This document shows positions 43,101 to 53,790 of a DNA stretch of 64,000 bases, in pieces. The position numbers and the translations under genes were made by a program. Each line of letters opens with the position of its first letter. The stretch's first letter is position 1. The notes beneath the pieces were generated by a model. That model was not told the DNA's origin and did not search any database. It saw only the letters and a list, made by a program, of their open reading frames with translations. The stretch comes from Nocardia sp. CC227C (GTDB lineage: Bacteria > Actinomycetota > Actinomycetes > Mycobacteriales > Mycobacteriaceae): the NCBI RefSeq assembly GCF_030767025.1, contig NZ_JASITE010000002.1, positions 496,001-560,000 of the forward strand, in the 5' to 3' direction.

Positions 43101-44498
43101 ATGATGACTACACAGACAGCGGCAGGACGGCGGCGACTACTCGCGGTGGGTGCGGCGGTGATCGCACTGCTCACTGCCAACGCGGGCACAATCGCCACTG
43201 CGGATCCGGCGCCCGTCGCGGTCGCACCCGCCGCGGCTGTCCCCCTGCCGCCCGAACTGGATCCGGGCTTCTACCGTCCCGCCCCCGACCGTGTGGCGGC
43301 AGCGGCCGAGGGTGAGATCATCGCGGCTCGACAGGTGAACGTCGCCAATTTCGGACTGATCCCGCTCAACGTGGACGCCTGGCAGGTCTCGTACCGCTCG
43401 AACAACAGTCGCGGCGAAGCGACGCCTGCGGTCGCGACCGTCCTGAAACCACGGGGGTCGGCACCCGACAAACTGATGTCGATGCAGATCGCAGCCGATT
43501 CCCTGGGCGCCTACTGCGCTCCCTCCTACGCGGTGCAGCAGTGGTCGGCCGCGACGGCGCTGGGGCAGGTCGTCGCTCCCTTGGAGTTCATCGTCGCGCA
43601 GGGCGCGCTCCAGCAGGGCTGGGGCGTGGTGATCCCCGATCACCAGGGCCCGAACGAGGCCTACGCGGCCGGACCGCTCGCAGGGCGAATCACGCTGGAC
43701 GGAATCCGGGCGGCACTGGCGTTCGAACCGATGCGGCTGCCGGCCGACACCCGCGTCGGCATGTACGGATACTCCGGCGGCGCGATCGCGACCGGCCACG
43801 CGGCCGAGCTGAAAAGGACCTACGCACCGGAACTGAATATCGTCGGGGCGGCCGAAGGCGGCGTACCCGCAGACCTGCGCTACGTCCTGGAGAACGGCAA
43901 CAACGGAATCTGGTCCGGCATGATCCTGGCGGCGGTCATCGGACTCAGCCGCGAATACCCGGAACTAGCAGCACTTCTCAACCGCGACCTGGACCCGCTC
44001 GGCACAGCGCTCGCCACCGTCAAGGGCGGCCTGTGCGTCCAGTGGAACACCGCCCTGGCACCGTTCCTCAACGTGAAGGGCCTGCTGCGCACCGCCGGCG
44101 ACCCCATCGACCATCCGGTGGTCCGCGAGGTCCTGGACATCACGCGTATGGGCAAATCCGTGCCGGACATGCCGATGTACATCTGGCAGGGAAACCCCGA
44201 CGAACTCATCCCCGTCGGCCCGGTCAACACCCTCGTCGACACCTACTGCCAGGACCCGTCGGCCACCGTCCGATACACCCGCGAGCATCTCTCCGAACAC
44301 ATCACCACCGAACTGTCCGGCGGCGGCCCCGCCATGCTGTGGCTGCGCGACCGCCTCAACGGCATCCCCGCACAACCGGGTTGCTCGACCACCGACGCCG
44401 GATGGCTGGCACTGGACCCGGAGGGAACCGCCCTGTCACTGCGAACCTTCGGAGAAGCGTTCGCGTCGTTCTTCGGCAAACCCATCGGGGTCGGGTAG
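43101..44498 (+). CDS. Secretory lipase (LIP family)
   Basis: 465 residues with signal peptide (cleavage near TIATADPAP). Nucleophile Ser in GYSGGA (about 225), Asp in GNPDELIP and His in EHLSEH near the end complete the triad of the LIP (secretory lipase) family common in mycolata. Cleaves acyl esters outside the cell. ATG 43104 is an alternative start with better spacing to GAGGGG. Confidence 0.88.
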   Translation: MMTTQTAAGRRRLLAVGAAVIALLTANAGTIATADPAPVAVAPAAAVPLPPELDPGFYRPAPDRVAAAAEGEIIAARQVNVANFGLIPLNVDAWQVSYRSNNSRGEATPAVATVLKPRGSAPDKLMSMQIAADSLGAYCAPSYAVQQWSAATALGQVVAPLEFIVAQGALQQGWGVVIPDHQGPNEAYAAGPLAGRITLDGIRAALAFEPMRLPADTRVGMYGYSGGAIATGHAAELKRTYAPELNIVGAAEGGVPADLRYVLENGNNGIWSGMILAAVIGLSREYPELAALLNRDLDPLGTALATVKGGLCVQWNTALAPFLNVKGLLRTAGDPIDHPVVREVLDITRMGKSVPDMPMYIWQGNPDELIPVGPVNTLVDTYCQDPSATVRYTREHLSEHITTELSGGGPAMLWLRDRLNGIPAQPGCSTTDAGWLALDPEGTALSLRTFGEAFASFFGKPIGVG

Positions 44499-44812
44499 AC
44501 GTCGAACCCGTCGCCAACGACAACAGTCGGGGGTTCCACGGTCGGAGGAAACGCAATTTCCACGCATTGGCTGGGTAGTTCACCTTCTTCCGGCGTCGGC
44601 CGTCGCATATCGAATGTGATAGCTGGGAACCATGATGGGGCGCGGCGTTGTAGGGTGCCGAGGCGTTCGATCCGGTCGAGTCCCTCTGCCGGTGGTCATG
44701 GCCGGGCGCGCCCAGGACGCCGCCCGTGCCGCCAGCTACATGCCGGGACGCCGCTAAACCCTGCGATGGCAGCGCATACCTGAAACTGAGTTTGGCTAAT
44801 GATGCCGAAGCG
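44499..44812. other. Intergenic stretch
   Basis: No supported gene or repeat seen between the lipase and the tRNA terminator. Confidence 0.5.
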
Positions 44813-44821
44813 GAAGAAAAC

Positions 44822-44847
44822 GGCCCGGAACCTACTGGTTCCGGGCC
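44822..44847 (-). terminator. Rho-independent terminator after the initiator tRNA
   Basis: Eleven-base arms (GGCCCGGAACC and complement) with a 4-base loop. On the minus strand the hairpin is followed by TTTTCTTCC. It lies 11 bp beyond the tRNA 3' end. Confidence 0.85.
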
Positions 44848-44858
44848 GCTTCCCTTAG

Positions 44859-44932
44859 TAGCGGGGACAGGATTTGAACCTGCGACCTCTGGGTTATGAG
44901 CCCAGCGAGCTACCGAGCTGCTCCACCCCGCG
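44859..44932 (-). tRNA. Initiator tRNA-fMet (CAT)
   Basis: 74 nt without encoded CCA. Anticodon CAT in stem CTGGG/CCCAG, which gives the three G-C pairs of initiator tRNAs. First and 72nd bases are unpaired (C and T), the other initiator hallmark. T-loop GTTCAAATC and D-loop AGCTCGGTAGC are normal. Confidence 0.95.
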
Positions 44933-45247
44933 TCGGTGAACACAACATTACACACGGTTGCTGGAGGGATGCAAATCGGCTGGTCAGGGTGGATTTTCTG
45001 GGTTCCGAAGATGATCACAGACGGGGCTGGGGTGTGCGAATCCGGGGGGTTGAGGAGGTGCCGCGAGGGGCTTCGCGGGAGGGGGTGAGCGATAGGGGCT
45101 ATATCTTTCGCACGATCTTTCGCACGCCCGCGCGTGGTTCCCAGGCGCGACACCGCCGGAAACGTGAAGCATGTCACAATTTCGGAGTGATATAGAACAC
45201 ATCACGAGTAGATAACAGACCGTTTGGGATTTGCGAATGCGGCATAG

Positions 45248-46027
<780 letters not shown>

Positions 46028-46090
46028 AGTCGCCGCTCCCGGCGCACAGCCGTCCCGGAAGCGGACCTCCTCCCGCTTCAGCGGACTCGC

Positions 46091-46127
46091 GAAGGCGCTG
46101 CCATACCGTGGCGATGGCAGCGCCTTC
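46091..46127 (+). terminator. Terminator after rpf
   Basis: Fourteen-base perfect arms (GAAGGCGCTGCCAT and complement) with a 9-base loop, 64 bp after the rpf stop. No long T run. Confidence 0.65.
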
Positions 46128-46165
46128 TGCTGTTCCCAGCACCTTCTGCCGTCCCGAGTAGCCCC

Positions 46166-46232
46166 GCTGCCCGGGAAGGTTCCCGACCGGGCTCTGTGTG
46201 TGCCCGGGAAGGCTCCCGACCGGGCTCTGTGG
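46166..46232. repeat. Two direct copies of a 30-bp unit
   Basis: Two near-identical copies beginning CCCGGGAAGG and ending GGGCTCTGTG, next to each other after the rpf terminator. Confidence 0.6.
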
Positions 46233-46348
46233 GGGCGAGACTCGGGCGAGCCTTCGACACCGTCCGAACCACGGTGCCGCACGGGCGGCCGGCCGACTCC
46301 CTGGGGGGCGGCCGCCGAGCCCCCACGCAACCACCCAGCCCCCGCAGT

Positions 46349-46498
46349 CAGCCGCCCAGCCCTCACGATCAGCCACCCAAGTCCCCACGATCAGCCGCCC
46401 AAGTCCCCACAGTCAGCCACCCAAGTCCCCGCGGTCAGCCGCCCGAGTCCCCAGGGTCAGCCGCGCAGCCCCTGCGGTCAGCCGCCAAACCCTCGGGC
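46349..46498. repeat. 22-bp imperfect tandem repeat, about seven copies
   Basis: Unit of the form CAGCC(A/G)CCCAAGTCCCCACG(A/G)T, the middle four copies nearly identical. Lies in the gap between rpf and the UPF0182 gene; 22 is not a multiple of three and no frame is supported. Confidence 0.75.
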
Positions 46499-46615
46499 TC
46501 CGGCATCATCGCCTCCCATGCACGAGGCTCCCACGCACGAGGAAGGGCGCTGTCGTCCATCGACGACAGCGCCCTTCTCGGTCAGCGACCTTGCTCGGTC
46601 AGCGGCGAATAGTGC

Positions 46616-49597
46616 CTATCGGCCCGAGTTCTCGTACGCGTCCACGGCCTGTTGCAGGCGTTCCAGGGCGCGGCCCAGCTCACCCAGATCACCCGACCTC
46701 TGGGCGTCCTGCACGGACCTCAGGGCGGTGTCGATCTGCGCGACCGCGGCGTCCCTGCCAGCGGGCGGTGGCGTGCTGCCCTGATCCGGCGGCGGGGTCG
46801 TGCCCTGGTCGGGCGGCGGGGCGGTGCCCTGTTGGCCGGGCTGGTTGGTGGCGGCGCTGCCGGTACCGGGCAACACCTTGTCCAGGGCCTCCTGCACCGT
46901 GGAGCCGTAGCCCACCTTGTCGCGGTAGCTGGCCAGCACCTTCACCAACTGCGGGAAGGTCGGGGCGCCGGCTCCGGCATTGCGTTCCAGGTACCACGGC
47001 TCGACGTAGAGGATGCCGCCGTCGCCGACCGGCAGGGTCAGCAGATTGCCGTACCGGATCTTGTTGACGTTGCCGCCCGTGAGCAGGTTGCGGTCACGGG
47101 AGACCTCGTCGGCGGTGGTCATCGACGTCTGCGTCTGTCCGGGGCCGGGGGTCTCCGAACCCGGTGGCAGTTGCAGCACCGTGATCTTGCCGTAGTTCTC
47201 CGGATCCGAGTGCGCCTGCATGTACGCCGACAGGAACTGGCGGCGGAAGCCCACCATGCCGCTGGTCAGCGTAAAGGTCGGTTGACCTGTCTCCTGATCA
47301 CCGAGCAGCTGGTAGTACGGCGGCTGATGGGCGTTGCCGGCCGCACCCTCCACCGTCGGATCATTGGGCACCGACCAGAAGGCGTTGTTGGTGAAGAACT
47401 CGCGCGGATCGTTCACGTGGTACTTCGACAGCAGCTCCCGCTGCACCTTGAACAGATCCTCGGGGTAGCGGAAGTGCTCCCGCAGCTCCGGCGAGATCTC
47501 GCTCTCCGGCGTCACCGCGTCCGGGAACACCCCGCGCCACGCCTGCAGCACCGGATCGGTGGAGTCGACCTCGTACAGCTTGACGGTGCCGTCGTAGGCG
47601 TCGATGGTCGCCTTCACCGAGTTGCGGATGTAGCTGACCTCCTTGCGCGGCAGCAGCCGCCCGGTGGTCTGGTCGATGCTGTCCTCGAGCACGCCGTCCA
47701 GCGAGGTGCGCTGCGCGTACGGGTAGTTGTCGAGCGTGGTGTACGCGTCGACGATCCACACGATGCGACCGTCGACCACCGCCGGGTAGGCGTCGCTGTC
47801 GGCGGTCAGCCACGGTGCGACCTGCTCCACGCGGTCCCGCGGATTGCGGTTGAAGATGATCTTCGAATCCGGGCCGATCACACCGGAGAACAGGATGTTG
47901 CGTTCGGCGTACTTGGCCGCGAAGGCCAGGCGGTTGACCCAGTTGCCCAGCGGCACTCCGCCCGCGCCCTCGTAGGTGTACTGCGAGTCGGGCTTGTCGT
48001 ATTCGCGGGCGGGCTGGCCGTTCGCGCCGACGATGGCGTAGTCGGCATCGGACTTGGAGATCAGCTCGCCGTAGTAGATGCGCGGCTGATCGACCGGAAT
48101 CGCCTGCCGCTCCTTCGGAATGAACAGGTCGCTGACCGTCGACAGGCCGTCCACGTCGAAGACCGGGTAACCGTAGCCGCCCGATTCGCCCGCCGCCTGC
48201 TGTGCCTGCTCGGACTCCTGCGGCGGAGCCACGTTCACGCGGTTCGCGGGCGCGGCCACGAAACCGTTGCCGTGGGTGTACACGGTGTGCTTGTTGATCC
48301 AGTCCGTCTGGTTGCCGGAGAGGTTCTGCGGCTGCAGCTCGCGGGCCGCGACGATGAAGTCGCGCATCTCACCGTTCACTTCGTAGCGGTCCACGTCCAG
48401 CGGATCGGGGAAGCCGTAGAAGTTCTGCAGCTGCTGGTTGCGCTGAATGAAGGTGGCCTGCATCAGGTTCGGGTCGAGCAAGCGGATATTGGCGATGGTC
48501 GCACGGTCGGCGTCGGACATGGTGCTGCCGTTGGTGTTCTGGGCGACGCCCTTGTAGTCGACGTATTCGACCTTGTCGTCGGTGATTCCGTATGCGTGCC
48601 TGGTCGCCTCGATATTGCGCTCGATGTAGGCCGACTCCTTGGTGGCCGCGTTCGGGCGCACCGAGAACTGCTCCACCAGCAGCGGCCACACCGCGCCCAC
48701 CAGCACCGAGGACAGCACCAGCAGCGCCGCCGCCATCGCCGGAACCCGCAGATCCTTCAGCACGATGCCGGCGAAGAAGGCCACCGCGCAGATCACCGCG
48801 ATGGACAGCAGGATGAGCTTCGCGGGCAGCACCGCGTTGATGTCGGTATAGGAACCACCGGTGAAGGTGGGTTCCTTGCGCTGACTGGACAGCAGGGCGT
48901 AGCGGTCGAACCAGTACGCGATCGCCTTGAGCAGCACGAAGATTCCCGCCAGCACCGCCAGCTGCACGCGCGCCGCGGTGCTCAGCGAGCCCTCCCGGCC
49001 GGTCAATCGCAGGCCGCCGAAGACGTAGTGGGTCACCAGGTTCGCGAAGAACGCGATCAGCACGGCGACGAACAGCCAGTTCAGGACCCAGCGGTAGAAC
49101 GGCAGGTCGAAGGCGTAGAAGCCGATGTCCAGATTGAACTGCGGATCCTTCTGGCCGAAGGAACCGCCGTGCATGAACAGCTGCACGGTCACCCAGCTCG
49201 ACTGCGCGACCAGGCCGGACAGCAGACCGATCACCAGTGGAATGCCGATGCCGAACAGGCGAAGTCGGCTCATCACCGTGGTGCGGTAGCGGGCGATCGG
49301 GTCGCCGGGCCCGGCGACCGGCACGAAGACCGGACGCGTTCGGTACGCCAGCAGCAGCGCCACCCAGATGACGGCGGCGACGGCGATGGTGACCACCAGG
49401 AACAACAGAATCCGGGTCAGCAGGACGCGGTGGTACACGTCGCGGAATCCCACCTCGCCGAACCACAGCCAGTTGGTGTACGCGTCGGTGAGCCGCGGCC
49501 CCACCAGCAGCAGTGCGGCCAGAACGAGTGCTGCGACCAGCAGTACTCGACTGCGTCGAGACAGCGAAGGTAAGCCTGTCGGGGGGCGCATGCCCAC
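46616..49597 (-). CDS. UPF0182 family membrane protein
   Basis: 993 residues from GTG 49597 (AGGAG nine bases upstream; ATG 49591 also possible). Seven predicted membrane helices in the first third (RVLLVAALVLAALLLVGP onward), then a large exported domain with NAATKESAYIERNIEATRHAYG and FVVAARELQ-like segments, and a Pro/Gly-rich tail ending in a small helix. Matches Rv3193c-type proteins of mycobacteria. Function unknown. Confidence 0.92.
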   Translation of the reverse strand: MGMRPPTGLPSLSRRSRVLLVAALVLAALLLVGPRLTDAYTNWLWFGEVGFRDVYHRVLLTRILLFLVVTIAVAAVIWVALLLAYRTRPVFVPVAGPGDPIARYRTTVMSRLRLFGIGIPLVIGLLSGLVAQSSWVTVQLFMHGGSFGQKDPQFNLDIGFYAFDLPFYRWVLNWLFVAVLIAFFANLVTHYVFGGLRLTGREGSLSTAARVQLAVLAGIFVLLKAIAYWFDRYALLSSQRKEPTFTGGSYTDINAVLPAKLILLSIAVICAVAFFAGIVLKDLRVPAMAAALLVLSSVLVGAVWPLLVEQFSVRPNAATKESAYIERNIEATRHAYGITDDKVEYVDYKGVAQNTNGSTMSDADRATIANIRLLDPNLMQATFIQRNQQLQNFYGFPDPLDVDRYEVNGEMRDFIVAARELQPQNLSGNQTDWINKHTVYTHGNGFVAAPANRVNVAPPQESEQAQQAAGESGGYGYPVFDVDGLSTVSDLFIPKERQAIPVDQPRIYYGELISKSDADYAIVGANGQPAREYDKPDSQYTYEGAGGVPLGNWVNRLAFAAKYAERNILFSGVIGPDSKIIFNRNPRDRVEQVAPWLTADSDAYPAVVDGRIVWIVDAYTTLDNYPYAQRTSLDGVLEDSIDQTTGRLLPRKEVSYIRNSVKATIDAYDGTVKLYEVDSTDPVLQAWRGVFPDAVTPESEISPELREHFRYPEDLFKVQRELLSKYHVNDPREFFTNNAFWSVPNDPTVEGAAGNAHQPPYYQLLGDQETGQPTFTLTSGMVGFRRQFLSAYMQAHSDPENYGKITVLQLPPGSETPGPGQTQTSMTTADEVSRDRNLLTGGNVNKIRYGNLLTLPVGDGGILYVEPWYLERNAGAGAPTFPQLVKVLASYRDKVGYGSTVQEALDKVLPGTGSAATNQPGQQGTAPPPDQGTTPPPDQGSTPPPAGRDAAVAQIDTALRSVQDAQRSGDLGELGRALERLQQAVDAYENSGR

Positions 49598-49841
49598 GGT
49601 GCCACGCTCCTGAGTCCGGTGATCGATGGTGGTCCCACGAGACCTTTCGCGCACCACTCTACGTAAAACACCCGGCAGTCGATGGGGCACACCCGATGTT
49701 CGCGTGCCGTACACGCGTCCCGGAGGAAAATCACCGCGCTGTCGATGCCTGACGGCGGGGGGAGCGCGAGACGCGAGTAAAGGGGTGAGGGCACGCGACC
49801 CCGGAATCGGACAACAGGTACCCGGTGCGAGGATTGGGCGT

Positions 49842-50441
49842 GTGAATCCCGAGCAATGGTTAGCGTCTGCCCTGTACCGGTGTGTCCGCGAAGTGGCCGA
49901 GTTCGTCGATGGGGAGGGTTGGGATCGGCCGCCGCAGCTGTTCGCCCTGGTGCCCACCGAGGATCTGGTGGCGGCGGAGCCCGCGCTGCTGGATCAGCTC
50001 GACGGCGGCAACGCGTTCACCCCCATCGCGCAGGAGCCGCTGCCGGAGGACGTGTCCGGGGATCCCATGGCGCTCGACGAATTCCTGGCCACCACCAGTT
50101 GGCCGCCCGCGGTGCAGGGGGTGGTGCTGGTGCAGGAGATCCTGGTGCTGCCGCCCACCGCCGAGCAGACCCTCGACGATGCCATCGCACCGCTGCTCGC
50201 CGACCGTGACGCCGCCGATGCCGCGGCCCGCCGCGCCGCCGACAACCATCCGGACCGCCGCGAGGCCCGCCTCTTCGCCGGTGTGCTCCGCGACGGCACC
50301 TCGCTGTCGCTGCTGCACGTGCGTCCCACCGAGGACGAGGAGGACCCGTTCGGCGACCTCGACCTGCGCACCACGCCCAACCTCGCCCCCAACATCATCG
50401 AGGCGCTGCGGCACACCCTGGAGAACGAGCCGGAGGACTGA
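49842..50441 (+). CDS. PPA1309-family protein
   Basis: 199 residues, GTG start. Soluble, acidic; core VPTEDLVAAEPALLDQLD, then VLVQEILVLPPTAE and a final LRHTLENEPED. This conserved actinobacterial protein of unknown role is encoded next to the UPF0182 gene across the order (Rv3192 position). Divergent from it by 244 bp. Confidence 0.85.
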   Translation: MNPEQWLASALYRCVREVAEFVDGEGWDRPPQLFALVPTEDLVAAEPALLDQLDGGNAFTPIAQEPLPEDVSGDPMALDEFLATTSWPPAVQGVVLVQEILVLPPTAEQTLDDAIAPLLADRDAADAAARRAADNHPDRREARLFAGVLRDGTSLSLLHVRPTEDEEDPFGDLDLRTTPNLAPNIIEALRHTLENEPED

Positions 50442-50659
50442 CGGCCGACTCGTCGCGAGCGCGCCGCCGCACCGAGGGATATCAACGACCTGCGTACGCG
50501 TCACCACGTCGCAGGGTCATCACCGTCGACTCGTCGCGGGCTCGTCTCCGGACCGCCGTGTCGTCGCCGGTACCGGAAGGCGCGCCGCAGGGCATTCGAA
50601 CAATCGGGCTCGTACCGCGGGCGACGCCGTGCTCCGCCGACCGTCCGGAGGCGACGCGC

Positions 50660-51685
50660 CTACTCGCAGGTGGGGAAGTCCTTGCCCGCGTTGATGCTGT
50701 CCAGGGATTCGATTGCGCCGCTGAGGGTTTCGACACGAACCAGGCGCAGCCCGTCGGGGGCGCGCTGTTTGGCCTCATTGCAGTTGGCGGCGGGGACCAG
50801 GAAGGTCTCGGCACCGGCCTCGCGGGCGGCGATCATCTTGTACTGGATGCCGCCGATGGGGCCGACCTTGCCCTCGGGGTCGATGGTGCCGGTGCCCGCC
50901 ACGAACTTGCCGCCGTTGAGTTCGCCCGGGGTGAGCTTGTCGATGAGCGCCAGGCTGAAGACCAGCCCGGCGGAGGGGCCGCCCACCTCGGAGAGGTTGA
51001 AGTCCACCTCGAGCGGGCCCACCGCCGTCTCGGTCGGGGTGACGCCCAGGTAGCCCTTCTCGGCGTCGTCCGGCCGCGCGCCGACGGTGACCTGGACGGT
51101 CTGCTCCGTGCCGTCGCGCTTGATCACGATCGGCACCGTCGACCCGGGCCTGCTGGACGACGCCGCGTCCAGCAGGTCCTGCACCGCGGCGAGGGGCTTG
51201 CCGTCCATGCTGATCAGCTCGTCACCCTCCTTCAGCACGTCCCGGGAGGGGCCGTCCTCCGATACCGCGCGCACCGCCACCACCGTCGGCATGTCCAGAT
51301 AGTGCAGCGCCGCCAGCTCGGCATCGTCCTCGGACCGCTGGAAATCCAGCTTGTTGGACTTGTCCACCTCGTCGCGGGAGATGCCGGGCGGGTACACCTC
51401 CGCGCGCGGCACCAGGCCCTGCTGACCGCTCAGCCACAGCCCGAACGCCTCGAAAACATTCAGCCCGTCGCGAACGGAGACCGTCGTCATATTCAACTGC
51501 CCGGTGGTCTCGTCGACCGGGACTCCCCGCACCTCGACCACGGGTTTGTCACCGACCTCCCCCAGCGTGTCGAACGTCGGGCCAGGGCCGAGCGCCACGA
51601 ACGGGACGTTGACGGCACTGCCAACGGCCCCCAGGATCAGCAGGGGGATCAGGGCGGCGAGCAGGGTGAATATCCGACGGTTCAC
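50660..51685 (-). CDS. YlbL-type PDZ domain Lon-like protease
   Basis: 341 residues. N-terminal membrane anchor (MNRRIFTLLAALIPLLILGA), PDZ domain (about 140-210, ending YLGV), and a Lon-type proteolytic domain with catalytic Ser in GGPSAGL and Lys in GIQYKM. Extracytoplasmic quality-control or processing protease. Divergent from the metalloprotease gene as in mycobacteria (Rv3194c/Rv3195). Confidence 0.92.
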   Translation of the reverse strand: MNRRIFTLLAALIPLLILGAVGSAVNVPFVALGPGPTFDTLGEVGDKPVVEVRGVPVDETTGQLNMTTVSVRDGLNVFEAFGLWLSGQQGLVPRAEVYPPGISRDEVDKSNKLDFQRSEDDAELAALHYLDMPTVVAVRAVSEDGPSRDVLKEGDELISMDGKPLAAVQDLLDAASSSRPGSTVPIVIKRDGTEQTVQVTVGARPDDAEKGYLGVTPTETAVGPLEVDFNLSEVGGPSAGLVFSLALIDKLTPGELNGGKFVAGTGTIDPEGKVGPIGGIQYKMIAAREAGAETFLVPAANCNEAKQRAPDGLRLVRVETLSGAIESLDSINAGKDFPTCE

Positions 51686-51770
51686 CGGGCCAAGGGTACT
51701 GGTGATGGATGCGATCGCGACGCACCGCTGCGCGGATTGCCTTCGGCCGGGCTCCAGTACCGTAGTGGGT

Positions 51771-53204
51771 ATGAGTGACTATCCGTTCGGATTCTCGAAC
51801 CGCGACGACGATCCGGAGCGCAAGAAGCCGGGCGACGAGTCGGGTTCCGGATCGAACGATCCGTTCGCCTTCATGATCGGCGGACCGGGCGGTGCGGGTG
51901 GCTTCGACCCGTCCCAACTCGGGCAGATGCTCAGCCAGCTGGGCGCGATGTTCAGCGGGATGGGCCAGCCGGGCTCGCAGTCGGGTCCGGTGAACTACGA
52001 CGTCGCCAAGCGGCTGGCCCGCCAGCAGCTGGGCGCGGGCGTCAGTCCGGTGACCGAGGGCACCCGCCGCGCCGTCACCGATGCCGCGCATCTGGCCGAG
52101 CTGTGGCTGGACGCCGCCACCACCCTGCCCGCGGGCGCGACCAAGGCCGTCGCGTGGACCGCCAACGACTGGCTCGAGGAGACGCTGCCCACCTGGAAAC
52201 GGCTGTGCGATCCGGTGGCCGAGCAGATCTCGGGCATGTGGACCTCCACGCTGCCGGAGGAGGCCAAGCAGTTCGCCGGACCCATGATGGGCATGCTGAG
52301 CCAGATGGGCGGGCTGGCCTTCGGCTCGCAGCTGGGCCAGGCACTGGGCCAGCTGGCCAAGGAGGTGCTGACCTCCACCGATATCGGCCTGCCGCTCGGC
52401 CCGGACGGCACCGCCGCGCTGCTGCCCGCCGCCATCTCGGAATTCAGCGCGGGGCTGGAGCGGCCGGAGAGCGAGATCCTGGTCTACCTGGCCGCGCGCG
52501 AGGTCGCCCATCAGCGACTGTTCGCGCACGTCCCGTGGCTGCGCCAGCAGGTGCTTGGCGCGGTGGAGGATTACGCCCGCGGTATCCGCATGGACTTCTC
52601 GGCCATCGAGCAGGCCGCGCAGAGCATCGACCCGATGTCGCTGGCGGATCCGTCGAAGCTGGAGGAGCTGCTGTCGCAGGGCACCTTCGAACCACAGACC
52701 ACGCCCGAGCAGAAGGCGGCGCTGGAGCGGTTGGAGACGCTGCTGGCGCTGATCGAGGGCTGGGTCGAGGTCGTGGTGACCGATGCCGTCGGCGACCGGC
52801 TCCCGGGCGCGGGCGCGCTCGCGGAGACGCTGCGCCGCCGCCGCGCCACCGGCGGCCCGGCCGAGCAGACCTTCGCGACCCTGGTCGGCCTGGAGCTGCG
52901 CCCGCGCAAAGTGCGCGAGGCGGCCGCGCTGTGGCGGCGGTTGACCACCGATGCCGGCATCGAGAAGCGCGACGGGGTCTGGGCGCATCCGGACCTGCTA
53001 CCGCACTCCACGGACCTGGACTCCCCCGCCGGATTCATCGACTCGGTGATCGGCGGCGGCACCGCCACCTTCGACGATCCGCTGGCGCAGCTGGCCGAGA
53101 CCGAGGCCCGGGAGAAGCAAGAGCGCGACGAGAAGCAGGGCGACGGCGGGAACGACCGCGACGCCGGGGATATCGACATGCGCAAGGGTGACGACGACGC
53201 CTGA
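51771..53204 (+). CDS. DUF2342-type zinc-dependent metalloprotease-like protein
   Basis: 477 residues from ATG 51771. Helical, with a Gly/Met-rich start and the family block YLAAREVAHQRLFAHVPWLR (about 246-265) and TFATLVGLELRPRKVREAA later. Annotated widely as zinc-dependent metalloprotease or F420-biosynthesis-associated protein; activity is not well shown. Position matches Rv3195. The last codons are followed by a tandem duplication that repeats the stop-codon segment (53190-53222). Confidence 0.85.
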   Translation: MSDYPFGFSNRDDDPERKKPGDESGSGSNDPFAFMIGGPGGAGGFDPSQLGQMLSQLGAMFSGMGQPGSQSGPVNYDVAKRLARQQLGAGVSPVTEGTRRAVTDAAHLAELWLDAATTLPAGATKAVAWTANDWLEETLPTWKRLCDPVAEQISGMWTSTLPEEAKQFAGPMMGMLSQMGGLAFGSQLGQALGQLAKEVLTSTDIGLPLGPDGTAALLPAAISEFSAGLERPESEILVYLAAREVAHQRLFAHVPWLRQQVLGAVEDYARGIRMDFSAIEQAAQSIDPMSLADPSKLEELLSQGTFEPQTTPEQKAALERLETLLALIEGWVEVVVTDAVGDRLPGAGALAETLRRRRATGGPAEQTFATLVGLELRPRKVREAAALWRRLTTDAGIEKRDGVWAHPDLLPHSTDLDSPAGFIDSVIGGGTATFDDPLAQLAETEAREKQERDEKQGDGGNDRDAGDIDMRKGDDDA

Positions 53205-53231
53205 CAACGACGACGCCTGACAACAGCGACT

Positions 53232-53269
53232 ACGGCCGGAGCGAACAGCGCTCCGGCCGTTCGCTTTTC
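53232..53269 (+). terminator. Rho-independent terminator after the metalloprotease gene
   Basis: Twelve-base arms (ACGGCCGGAGCG and complement), 5-base loop, followed by TCGCTTTT, 27 bp after the stop. Confidence 0.85.
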
Positions 53270-53343
53270 AGCGGACGGCGACAGTGACGGCCGTGTGGAA
53301 CAGGGACCTACGCGCGGGGTACGGCGGGTGCCGAACAGCGCGG

Positions 53344-53474
53344 CGGCGCAGCGGCACAGCGGCACAGCGGCACAGCGGCACAGCGGCACAGCGACGCAGC
53401 GACGCAGCGGCACAGCGACGCGGCAGCACAGCGACGCAGCGGCACAGAGACGCGGCAGCACAGCGACGCGGCGG
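53344..53474. repeat. 8-bp tandem repeat, about 16 units
   Basis: Unit GCGGCACA, five exact copies from 53351, then variants GCGACGCA, GCGACGCG and GCAGCACA. Followed by a direct repeat of GCGAACAGCGCGGCAGCG at about 53482 and 53511. The gap from 53270 to 53790 holds no supported gene. Confidence 0.8.
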
Positions 53475-53790
53475 CGTACGGCGAACAGCGCGGCAGCGTA
53501 CGGCGGGTGGCGAACAGCGCGGCAGCGCGGCGGCGCAGCGGCGCGGCGGGTGGGGAGGGTGGCGAGCGGCGCGGCGGGCAGCGTGAGGTATGCCCGCCGG
53601 AGCGAGGTATCGGGCGTCGGGCGCGGCGGCCGTCGCCATGCGGCGTGCGAGTGGGTGAAACCCCCGGGGCGGGCGGAGTTGTGCACACTGTCCCGGGCGG
53701 GCTACCGACCTGTGGATAGCCGTTTGAGCACCTGGTCAGGAGGTGTTTTCACCGACCGTCGTGGGGGCCGGGGCGCGCATACTTCGGGGC

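Noticed and set aside
44633..44640. CTGGGAAC half-site
   Set aside because: No matching left half and no -10 at the set spacing.
46349..46498. Possible CRISPR array
   Set aside because: The units follow each other without unique spacers and no cas genes are near.
46652..49573. 973-codon plus-strand reading frame
   Set aside because: Shadow of the UPF0182 gene on the other strand; no protein-like segments.
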